A stretch of 64,000 bases of DNA from Glandiceps talaboti (Eukaryota > Hemichordata > Enteropneusta > Spengelidae). Under the pieces are notes generated by a model. That model ran no database searches. It had not been told where the DNA came from and worked only from the letters and a program-made list of their open reading frames with translations. Below, one piece after another: positions 1-12,600 of this stretch. Both the position numbers and the translations under genes were made by a program. Location: the NCBI RefSeq assembly GCF_964340395.1, contig NC_135568.1:5657079-5721078 (forward strand), in the 5' to 3' direction. Each line of letters begins with the position of its first letter. Position 1 is the stretch's first letter.

Positions 1-96
1 GTTTTACCCTACCGTTACCCAGAGACTCGTCCATGAAAGACTTTCCGTCGAATCTGCTTCCATAGTGAACTGGGTGCATTTTGACACCGGGCAAAA

Positions 97-102
97 ATGT
101 CG
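97..102 (+). CDS. INVS: INVS exon 1 (candidate start, two codons)
   Basis: An ATG TCG sits directly before a consensus GTAAGT donor at 103. Its phase 0 fits exon 2, giving an N-terminus MSSKKEQRK. No ATG exists in exon 2 before the ankyrin array, so a start upstream is needed. The alternative is an ATG at 5056 that reads through the polypyrimidine tract into exon 2, which looks intronic. The resulting intron 1 is about 5 kb. Confidence 0.5.
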
Positions 103-3100
103 GTAAGTGAACCGCACGACTTTTGCTTCACTGAGGTTGCAACAAGTTCGAGATAATACAATGTAGCCCATGTACTTATGGACTTTGGCGACAACTCTCG
201 TACATTAGTGTTGAGCTTTAGTATTTGAGCCATGGATGTATTACTAATACATTCATGTTTGAGGTAGCATGTATTTGCTGTGTAATTTATGATGCTTGCT
301 CCCGCCTTCGCAGTATTACCATTAGCATTACTCCTGTTGAAACTTGAACTACATTCTCAGGGCCAAATAGTTGAAATACAAATCCTTGTATCCTTACTTC
401 TCACTGGTTGAAAAGTAATTTATGATATTGGTAACGCAATCCCATTGTTTAAATTTCCGTTCTTGCATGATTCAACGAGATAGTCATGCGGAACACTATT
501 TTCCACCTATTCATGTATTCGTACAGATTCACCAAACTGTGCACGCCTAAAAAAACACAACAGTAAACAGTAACATACCACATACAGTAGTGTTAACTTG
601 TCAACATACAGTAAATAGAGTACAAACAAACGTGTTATTTATACTGCACGGCTTTTGTATCTTTTAAAGCTCAAAAGTGTGAACACATTTTGACACATGT
701 TGTTGTATATTATGAATAATTCATATATACAGACAGACAACAATAAGATGCATTATTTTTAGCTGCAATACATTCAAACATAGACCCTCCTCCAGGGTGG
801 AGGGTCTGTGATTCAAATCATAGTGATACAATATATATAATATATATCAGTCACTTTGCAATGTTGAGGTTATGTTGTTTTGATTTTACTTTCATGTACA
901 TCTATATGTCTGGGCTTGAAATTAACAGTAGTCCCATGCCCACAGACTACCAATTCTTGTCATGGGACTACCATAATTTACAGCTGGTAGCACACTCAGG
1001 CTAAATGTACCATTGATTACAAATGTATGTGATGAAGATGGAAGATTCATGGACATGAAAGTATTTTAATAACACATATTTCCAAGAGAGGAAATTTGTT
1101 TACAGTTCAGGAATCTGGGACTACAGGTCACAATCCTTGGGCTACCAATTTCTGAAATTGATAGCCCACTAGGACTACCAAAGAAAAAAGTTTACTTCTA
1201 GCCCTGCATGTGTTGATCTTTTGATACACATTTTGATCTTTAATATTATCGTTACTATTAGTAGCTATACCTGTAACATTTCCATTTCATCAGTAAAAAA
1301 ATGTGCTCTTGCGTGCTAGAATGAGTTGATATATTACTTGCAGCATTGAATTTGATAATGAAATGAATGAAACAAACTGAGTATATGTAGCTAATCCTAA
1401 CAAACTTACAGAGAGACCAATATATTAATTTAAATGTTTGTTAGTCAGAACTTTTGCTGGCTATTTTGTGCAACTACTAATCTTCCCATCTAAGGTAGTG
1501 TAGATGCTATCAGTGGCTTTGATTCTCAAGATCCAGAGATGATTTGATGCCACGGATAGCATCTCGACAACATCTAAGGTTACTAAATTTTAAATAAATG
1601 TTCCAAAAATTACAGATCAATATATTGGTCTAATTGGAATTATGCACCAGAATGTCCAGATGCTGTAAGATATCATAATTGATACAATTTAAAGATGTTT
1701 TTAAGAAAACTCATTTTGAAATTTTAAATTGATATTGTTAGACAAGAAATTTCTGCACAGCTTTGTTATAATGATTGAAAATCACTTGTTGCCTTCTGAT
1801 CAACATCAGTGATATGTAAGTAATAATATGAAATATGTAAAACATTCCATAGTTATCATACCACAAGGATACATATGATGAATATTAGTCCTACTTCAAG
1901 ATGGAGTAACTTAGTAACTTAAGCCTGGACTTGATTCAGCCATTCAATGTCCTTCTCCTTAGGGACATCGTCAGAATCAAGTGCTATACTTTGTCTACAT
2001 ACAAGCAGGACTAAATAAATACATAATATACAATCTGATTAACATCCGATGTGGTCAATTATTTACCTCTCTTTCCATCATGTGCTTTGTTTTGTTCCGG
2101 ATGAGCACCTGGTACAAACAAACATCACAACATGATGGAAATAGACATCTAGCTGTTTTCAACACATCATATTTTAATCAGATTGTATAATATATTGATG
2201 CAGTATTCTTAAAAGCAAGAATACATAATGGTTTTGAATGCAGTACATTTAGAAAATTTCAAGGCAGGAATGTAGAACAGTAGACCGACTGTACAATATA
2301 TAGACACTTATATTCAACTAGGGAGTTAGGATTAGCATAGGTTAGATATCGGAATATAATTTAATATGGATGGACTCCCTAGCACAAACCTAATTTGTAT
2401 TACCTTAACTCTTCAGTGGGTTGACAGTTTTCTACGTGTGTCCTCAAATTTCAATATTTTTCAAAATTGACTATGACCGGTCAATATTAGCAGTCTAAAT
2501 ACCTTTGTCAAAATAAAACTTTTAGAACTAATGTTGAACCAGTCAACAGAGTTGATGACTATCCAAATGAAATGTTTTCCCGTAAAAGTGATAATTTCAA
2601 GATGATACCATATCTATTGCTCATTAGATTTGCATTAGTATCATCAAATTCTAAAAATAAACCCTGAATGTTAGACCTATACATTAAGGCACTCATTAAA
2701 TTTACTCATAGCATGACTGTTATTTTGTTGCTATGGTTACATAATGATCAATAGCAAAATTACATAGTAAAAGGTTAAAAGGACATAGTTCAACACTTTA
2801 AATGTTTTCTTGTCATTTTTCATGTATTTTTAAAATTGGTAATTGTTTTACTCACTAACTATTATAATAGTTATAGATAATGAGTTTTTGATAACGGTGG
2901 TACTCAACTCCTTGTAATTTCTGACCTCATGCTGAACAAGATGACATGAGCACCAATCACTATTGTAATTTATCATGTGTTCCCCCTAGACAGTAGTCTG
3001 GATACCAACTGTCGTTTCTAACCACAGTTGGTGAAGTGAAGGTATACATTCTAATGATACTGTATAGGAACTAGACTACTTAGACAGAGGCACTATGGTC

Positions 3101-4730
3101 TCTTGCCATTTCTAGGACATTACTCTCTCTAAATAATGTAACAGGGACATTGGGCCCTTTTATAATTTCTATGTTATCTCTGAACAAGGCAACAAGACTC
3201 TGCACCCCAAGTAATTGTTTTGTTCTCTGTGAACAATAAACAGGGCTGTGAGCCCTCTTGTAATTTCTGTGTTCTCTCTGAACAGTGTAATGAAGTTCTC
3301 TGTGAACAATAAACGGGTTGTGAGCCCTCTTATAATTTCTGTGTTCTCTCTGAACAATGTAATGAAGTTCATAGAATTTCTTTACCTTGTAATTTCTATA
3401 CTCTCAAAGAACAGTGTAGCATGGACAGAGTGCTCATGTGTTCTCTCTGAACAAGGTAACAAGGGCTTAGGCATGAAGTTCTGTAATTTTTGTGTTCTCA
3501 AAGAACAGTAAAAGTATATACTAAAACAGGGACAGAGTTCTCTCTCATCTCATGATGGGGCAGTGTATGGTATTTTCTATGTTTACACGCTTTGTTGAAA
3601 TATTAATATTGACGGTATCTATATTCAATAAATTTTTGAAGTACCTAAAATGTATAATATTTGCATTACAAAATATACATTGACAAAAAAACCCACACAA
3701 TATGACTGTGACAATACATGTACATCAGTCCTCAATTTTGCCAAAATAATCTATATACCATTGTGCCGTAAATCTTAAAAGTTTTCATCAAAACAAATTT
3801 TCCTTTATTTCTCAAGTAAAGAAAAATGCCACAACATGCTAAGCTGATAAGATAAATTATGACATAACTGATTATCCTATCAGCAATGGAATGTTCTGAT
3901 TTCCGCTGCTATCAAAATTAAGAAATATGTCAACAATGTGATTAATTTGTATTTAGTTTCCTCGTTTGTCTACCATTATTGATAGCTGTGGCTCAGGTAG
4001 AATTATAATATTACAAAAATGAATAATGAAATAGGACTAGGCCAAGAAAAAAATATTATTTGTCTCTGATTACATGTACATTTGTATATCTCACCTACCT
4101 TGTAAGTTTTTCCCACTACAACCATAGAATTAGAAGTCTAGTCTATGCACTAACCATTAACCTAGGAGTGAACTGTTGGCTTGTAAGTACAAGCAAAGTA
4201 GATAAAATCAGTATATTTTTCAATGACAACTATTTACAGCAAAATTTTAGTATCAATAAATCTAAGGCTAGTATAACTCTGAAGTAGTCAAAGATCAAAA
4301 GTTATTTATATCTGTATTGATTAGTCTCTAAAAGGTACTGGTAATACAAAAAGAACTACATAGGTAATAAATTGGAAGTGTTTTCTGAACTATGTGTGTA
4401 GTATATTAAAACGCAGATTGACTTTGATCAGAAGCACCTGTTGATCAGTAAGTTTTCTATAACGGCTATTTTGTAACAAAGATTTGTTTCTTTTGGTAAA
4501 ATGATAATGTTTTAAACATGTTTAGTGATAATTTTTGAAAAAGAAATTAAAGAAATTTATCCCAGTGGGTTATTCTGGTACAGTTCTTAAAAGGAATATA
4601 GAATCATTGTGTGGTCCAGAGTCGACATTGCTAAATTATGTAACACTAACAGGGAACTACTCAGTCATGTTTCATATACCCCTATGATTAGTACACAATA
4701 CACACACACACACGCACGCATGCACGCACG

Positions 4731-4792
<62 letters not shown>

Positions 4793-7700
4793 AGCACGCA
4801 TACACACACACACACACTCACTTGCACACACACATGCAAGCACGCATACACACACACACACATACACAAGCACGTGCGCACACACACACATGCATGCACA
4901 CATTCATTTTGACATGGACACATTGTACTTGCAGACACACAATAAATGTACAGACACATAATGTATGCACATAGATACACACACAGACATAAACACATAC
5001 TACAAAACATATATATACATCTCGACAAACTACTACCCCCATATTGATATAATCTATGATGAAAACACAAGTTAACCTCACTTTTACAACTCTGTTCCAC
5101 TTCCAGTCTAAAAAAGAACAAAGAAAGATATCAAAACGGGAAGCTAGTAGGAACATTCCCAGTTTTGAAGTCGCTGCAGGTGGAGAAGGAAATATCGGAT
5201 CTAATACATCTCTCAGAAGAGAAGCTTCTCCTGCAACACAGATCCATGCTGCTGCCGTCAATGGTGATAAAAGTGCCCTTCAGAAAGTCATAGCAGGTAA
5301 TCACATTATCCAATGTTTATTATTGCCTAGAATCCATCCAGTTATGAAAGGTGTTTGCCATGATATAAAGACACTATGAAGCCCAGACTATGAAGACACT
5401 TTATTCCATCAAAATGTTCATGTATCAAAGTGAAGCAGCTGCTAGCTTGTACCTCCATAGTCATCGTCACAAACCATGACCGTTTTATGGCACCGTTCTT
5501 AATTAGCCGATCCCTATTTCCAAGTGTAGTGGAAGAAATAATAACTCTGGTTTGCGAGAATGCTCCATAGTAGGCTTGACGGTTGACCATTCTTGCCAAA
5601 TAAATAAGAAAAAGAACACTTTTTCATGCTAATGTCTTTTTGTGCATTTTATATAAAGTGCAATTCACCCAAATTACACAAATAAAAGTTACTGAAACTT
5701 AAAAAGTATACCAATCCTTATTTTTCAGCAAATCCTAAACTAATAGATGGACAAGATCAGTTTGGTAGAACACCTCTAATGTTTGCAGTGTTAGCTGACA
5801 GACTGGAGTGTGCTGAGATTTTACTCAAAGCTGGAGCTAGAGTGGATGCCAAGGATAGTGGCGGAAGAACTAGTCTACACTGGGCTGCCCATAAGGTGAG
5901 ACAAACACACACAATACCTGGAATATTTCAGTTTCAGTAAGGCAAGGGTTAACAATAAATGAACTAACCTGGCCATAGAAGGCATTATTTTTAACATAAT
6001 TTTGGTCTGATTTAAAAAATATAGTGTTGCCATGGTTATGAAAAGCAATGAAATAATAGGACTGCCCTAATAAAAATCACTCTTGTAAGATTTAATAATC
6101 ATGGAACTAACTTTATTTCAACAGAAGCATTCACCTTTGTACCAGCTATACAGTACAGAAAAAATCTCGCTTGTAGTAAAGACAGTCCAAACCTTGTACA
6201 AATGAATAACCAGCTACATAAAAATAACAAACACTTTGAATTCCACCTTTTGACCACAGCATAGATTACAGACTAGTAACACACTGTGTATAGATCAATG
6301 TATTTTAATGACTGTATTCAATTTTTTACAGGGTCATTTCAAGTGTCTGAAGTTACTGATATCAAAGGGCGCTAATACTAAACAGAAAGACAATGAGGGA
6401 CAGACATCATTACATCTATCAACACGACATAAAAATACTAAATGTTTAGCTCTGTTGATGAAACAATTGGATTTAGGAGAAGTCGATGAACAGGATACCT
6501 CCAAGGTAAATTAAAAACACTTATTGTACCTCCTGATGTAGTCTACATTCTTGGCACTCAAAGAAGTAAAACTTACACAGTAGTGCAGTGAGAAAAGACA
6601 CTAAATAAATTGGTTTAAGGGTGGTAGCAGATATTGGGAATCCTGATAAATTTGTGTGGTTCATGTACTTACAAATATAGAAACCCAAATAGCTGTTGTC
6701 ATTGATGGTGCTGTGTACAGTTACAGCTACAAGGGCTTACTAGCATAATGTTGTAAGGAAAAAGTGATACAGTCCATTTCAATTTACCGTTCACCCGCTG
6801 TGTTTGATACAACCACACAGAAACCACTAACAATGCATATTATACACTAAGATTATCTTAGATAGCAAGACCACAATTTCTTGCTACATTTTGTATATTA
6901 TGAAATAAATGAACTGCAACTAGATGTAGAGATGTTGGTGCATGTTTCAATTCTGCATGGTGGCATACTAGTTCTTTTCATTTAGACAAAATGTTGCAAG
7001 AAACTGTATTCATTCAATCTTGCTATCTTAAAGTGTAGCATGTGCAGTTTCTTATTCAGTTATTGGTTTCAGAGTGGCTTGGTTTGTTGAGAAAACTGTT
7101 ATCAGTCCAACTGCGAGTGCATGACACAAAGAAATTTCAAGGCTGGGACTTGACATGAGTATAACATAATGATATAGTTCAAGGAGACAAGTCCAAGATT
7201 TACTAAAAAATGGGCATTTATTAAAAGTACGAGACGTTTCAGTCTTACACAGACAGCCTTTTTCAAGGGATGGAACAGTAAAAAGAAAAATAGCCAAATT
7301 AAAAATCGAATCTGTGGTACGAAATCATAGTGAAATGTAAACAGCAGATCTAAAGTATGGATGAAAAGTGCTGGTATAGCAGTGAAATAACATAGAGTCA
7401 TTTCTGAGTGGTTGTATAAAACAGAATCGGTGAATTGGTAACTGGAAAAAGGCTGTAAAATGGAGCATTTTTCTACCTTCTATATACAAACTTTATGAAA
7501 AGACTGATTGTCTCTATTGAACAAGCCTCATTGGTATGGATATGAGTGTACAGTTAGATATACCTACTTGTGATCAGTTATCTAATCAAGTGAGTTCTAT
7601 GATGTAAATGTCTAAATGTTGTGATTTTGTTTTGTGTTGACAGAGGACGGCACTACATTGGAGTTCTTCATATGGTAATGAAGAAGCTGTCAGGATGTTG

Positions 7701-9637
7701 ATAAAACAGGTAAGGCTTAAAAAAAATAATTGTTTGGTTCTGGTTACCCGACCCACCTAGTTTTTCACTGCTGTCCCTAAACTTTTTTTATGTATTCAAC
7801 AAAAAATAAAAAAAATTGCAAAAATTGTGACGTCTCCTGAGAAATAGTGGATGCGGAAACTAACATCAACTTAAAAAGAAAATATGAAACTGTTCTTCCA
7901 ATCTGTAATGGCTGTACATCTGATAAGAAGAGATCAATAACATATGGAAAACAACGGAAAACATAACTAAAACATAACAACCTGAACTAGACACGGACAA
8001 ATGAAAAAAAAATCTCCCCCAAAAATAAGTGAAAATCTACCTACCCCACCTATTCTAAGATTGAGCGTAATCGGAGTTACACAATTTTTCTTTTTATGCC
8101 GAAGAGAGAATATATTGTATCATCACACATCAAGAGTTTTGTGCTAGCAGATTTGAGTTTTCCTGAATAAGTGACATTCTGGTAACTTTTAATTCCGAGG
8201 CACATACTATGTTAAATGCAGACAATGTGTCAAGCATTCATGTAGAGGAGTAAACTAGAATTTTATCTGACATTATGAAAACACAGTTTGTTTGAACCAA
8301 ACAATTTCTATGCAGCTACTTCAAGTACTTGACACAAATACATGAGGTTCATATTTGCCATGAAGAAAGTCTTCAGTGAAAGCTATGTAGTGGTTATGCC
8401 AAGTCTACAATGTTCACAAGCTGGGCTACTTTTCTATTCACACATGTGTTTTCCTACCTTGAATATGTTCATGTAAATGATTCCAAGTATCTAATTTACA
8501 TGAGATTTTCAGCAAAACTCAGACCTATTTGTGACTTTGACATGTGTTTATCCACCAGGACTCCAACATTGGTATACCAGACACTGAAGGCAAGACACCA
8601 TTACATTGGGCTGCCACTGCTGGTAAAGATAGCTGTGCTGTTAATACTGTCAGATTACTGTTGGTAAGAACATACTATTAATTCTACCAGTATTATTATT
8701 GTCTTGTAACTTTTTGTCACGGCATTCTAACCTAAGAAATGCAGCTAAGATAAAATCAGCTTCACTTTAGTTCTACTTTGAATTTCTCTTGATCACTGAA
8801 TGGCAAATTTTCAAATGCACTATGTATACCTTTTTATTTTTCAAAATGTCCATTTGAATTCCTGGGCACAGCCATATGATAAAGATGGTATCAATCTGTC
8901 ATACAGCAAGTGGAAACAAATGACCCCAGAAGAGTATTCAGAACATATTTCAGCAATCATGATTTTTAAGTGAAATTTTTGTAGACGTCACCCAGTGTTG
9001 CCCTTCCAAAATGCTTGGTGATCATATGTTTATTTACTATGTACATGTATATTTTGTGACTGACAGGAAGCAGCCCCTAGTGTTATCAACTGGCAAGATT
9101 ATGAAGGAAGAACAGCTTTACATTTGGCAGTAGCAGATGGAAATGAACCCATTGTAGATGCCTTGGTAAGTTGATAACTTTATGAACCCACAGTAGATGC
9201 TTTGGTAAGTTGATAACTTTATGAACCCACAGTAGATGCTTTGGTAAGTTGATAACTTTATGAACCCACAGTAGATGCTTTGGTAAGTTGATAACTTTAT
9301 GAACCCACAGTAGATGCTTTGGTAAGTTGATAACTTTATGAACCCACAGTAGATGCTTTGGTAAGTTGATAACTTTATGAACCCACAGTAGATGCTTTGG
9401 TAAGTTGATAACTTTATGAACCCACAGTAGATGCTTTAGTAAGTTGATAACTTTATGAATCCACAGTAGATGCTTTAGTAAGTTGATAACTTTATGAATC
9501 CACAGTAGATGCTTTGGTAAGTTGATAACTTTATGAATCAACAGTAGATGCTTTGATAAGTTGATAACTTTTTATGAACCCAGAGTAGATGCTTTGGTAA
9601 GTTGATAACTTTAGAATTGTCCTCTGATTGTGACCTG

Positions 9638-9680
<43 letters not shown>

Positions 9681-12600
9681 GTTTATTTCATTTGTATGTG
9701 TTTGCTGCCCAAAGTTGAATATGAATCTGCACTTAATTCAGCTGAGGTCACAAAGCTAGATTTAATGTCAGAATATAAGTCTGAACATGAGTTAAGTCGA
9801 CAGATATCATCATGATGTTTATTTTGTTTACAGTTATTAGATGTGAATGTGAATGTGAAACTAGTTCAACCGAAGAGGTACACTATTATTTTTACTCATA
9901 TATGAGGATCAACTTGTGAATGTAAATCTGAATCTAGTTATAGAAATGATACACCTGTAGCACAGAATGAAGATATCCCTGTAATAATGTTGTGTGTTTC
10001 TCTCTTTTTCATCCCCAGACATGTATTGATAAATGCAATGTGACTGCTCTGGATAACATGTTTCGTACTCCACTACACTGGGCAGCAGTACTGGGTCATA
10101 CTAAGATAGTGGAATTATTACTAAGCCGTAAGGCTGACTATGCTAGTACTGATTCTAATGGTGCAACCCCTATGCACTATGCTGCTCAAAATAATTACTA
10201 TGTAAGTACGCATATGATACATCATTGGGCACTTTTGAAAATGTCAAGCAGGGAACAAGCTGCCCCTATTACCATGTTATGGTAGAGTAAGGCTATCCAA
10301 AGTTGCATGTCCTCATGACACAAGGGAAGCTCAGGGACCAACCTGACTTAACCTCAAGTGGGAGCAACATGCAATTAGCCATTTGTATGAATTATGGTAG
10401 AGTGGTGCTCTTTTCCAGAGCTCTGACTATATTTCAGGACAAAAAGATTTTCCCAATTCAAAAATGTCTTTAAAAATACTTTATTGTTAATTGTACATTT
10501 AATGCCTGTAAGACTTGTGTTCCTCATGGTATCCCAAATATGTTTGGTTTTCATGACCCAAAACTATCATTGTATCTAAACTCAAGGCTTCCATGTGAGG
10601 TAATTCTTGGTACCTGCAATAGCATTTCACCTCATGCTAGGAAGTCCAAATAGAACAAGAAGATCTCATGCACGCCTATAGTAATGCATGTGAAGCACAT
10701 GGAGTGGAAGTTATGGTGGTGACCAAAAAACTGAATGCATTGTTTTTATACCTAGGCAATAATATTTTATTTCGGGTACCAAGAATTGAAAAACTGTGGG
10801 CAGATACAATGCATATTTACTTTGCTTAATTCCTTATCCAGAAAACAGTTGATGCCTTCCTCTCAAGAGAAAATGTAACAGATGAACCTGACTTAGAAGG
10901 TAGAACAGCTTTGATGTGGGCATCTGGTAAAGGTGCTGATGAAGTCATCAAAACTATACTGAAACGATCTCCTGATATCAATGTTACAGATAAGACTGGT
11001 GGTACAGGTGAGACACTAGTGTTCATATTATCTAAAGAAAAAACTAAATGATATTAGGATATGTATGTGGAGGGTGCACTTACATAATTTATGCAAGTCA
11101 AAATGAAATGAGCTACCATGGTGAAGTTTTTTGATTTTTTGGAGAACTCAATAGGGAACTTGCAATCCAGACTGAGCATGCTCAGACGCTAAGGACTATG
11201 GGATTATCTGTGGTTATCGTAATACCTAATCTGGAGCTACTGATAAAATTAACCTCCCACAATTGTAAGAGTAACTATGAATTGATTATTTGTGGTTACA
11301 AACAATGTATCAACATTGTTTACAATACTAATTGATTAGTATTTATTATAACATTTCCCATGATGCAACATTCAACATGGCGGGTTTGCAAGTTCCATAT
11401 TTTAATCTGTGGATGGGATCTGATGTTTTGTTTCAATTTGCGCAATAGGAAAATGATGTAATTAGTCTAGCGCTACATTGGTGTTGATACACTGTACTAT
11501 TTTTATGTTCCACAGCCCTGCATGCTGCAGCATTATCAGGACATGCCAAGTCAGTTGAAATTCTGATGGAGGTAAGAACAGCACCTTTCCTCTGTAATAT
11601 TATCGTAAATTGACTTTGTTTCTACAGCTACAAACTTTGACATTAGAAGTGTTATCTAGTTGTATTCTTCTAACCATCAAAATCAGATCAATCAGGGAAC
11701 TCAGATCTATGTAGATTATGCTATTAATATGGACATATTGGACTGGAAAGCAGTGTCAAAGTCAGTAAGTCTCTGTCGACTGAGTGAAAGGTTATATCCT
11801 GTATTAAAAACAGAAAAATTGTGGTGCAGCCAATGGTTGCAGTAAATGGGACACCTAGTACCCAATGTAAGAGTACTTAGTGATTATATATGAAAATTTA
11901 TGCAAGACTATTGTGATATTCAAATTATATGATAATGAAGTGTTTACTAAAATGCAAGATTTTCTGTGGCCCCAGGTCTTGCACTCAGTCTAATACAGGA
12001 TGTTTGGAAGTCATGTACTTGAATATTAGACTTGGTTAAAATGTTGATTCTGTTTTCATCTTTAGCATGGTGCACAGGTAAATGCTGAAGACATGGTGAA
12101 ACATACACCACTGTTCAGGGCATGTGAAATGGGACACCTCGAAGTTGTGAAGACACTAATGGAAGGTACGGATATACAACAAGAAATGTTTCAAAGTAGA
12201 TTCTAAGATGGTGCCAGTGCTAACAATGCTATGATGCTAGAAGACCTTTTCTAATGCCATTGAAGGCATACACTTACATTAACATTATACTTGAGTAGAC
12301 TAATCAAAGTTTTATGTATCTTTTGCAAACCACTCATGTAAAAAAGCTGATAAACTTGAAGTTTGTGCTACTTATGTTGGCATATGACCCTTTTGAAGTT
12401 TTTCAGTATCAGGAAAATACAGAAGTATGTATTAAGGTATGTACAACGTAAATTCTAACCTGCAGTGTCTTTTGACTTCCAGGGGGTGCAAAGGTCAATA
12501 TAGTAGATCAGGATGGAAGATCACCTTTACACTGGTAGGTACTTAGATTGTAGTTTTGGTAGATTTAGTAAAATGGACGTGTTCATGTGTTTTCATTTTT

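Larger units (their letters stand above)
103..5106 (+). other. INVS intron 1 (if the two-codon first exon is right)
   Basis: I see no coding exon here. It holds a repeat element at 911-1205 with weak inverted ends (GGGCTTGAAATTAAC against GGGCTAGAAGTAAAC in reverse), a foldback at about 1491-1582, a degenerate tandem repeat at 3150-3530 and a CA microsatellite at 4698-4903. The rest is AT-rich single-copy-looking sequence. Confidence 0.5.

Noticed and set aside
15-233. 72-codon minus-strand frame at the window start
   Set aside because: It overlaps the candidate INVS first exon, has no visible domain and no partner exon, and could be chance. I cannot exclude a divergent gene because the window ends here.
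9086-9541. 151-codon minus-strand frame with a 13-residue repeat
   Set aside because: It is the shadow of the 39-bp minisatellite, whose unit length is divisible by three.
9834-9877. Possible extra INVS exon (LLDVNVNVKLVQPK) between exons 7 and 8
   Set aside because: It has an acceptor and a GTACAC donor but would end in phase 2 and put exon 8 out of frame. Direct joining of exons 7 and 8 aligns to vertebrate inversin without a gap.
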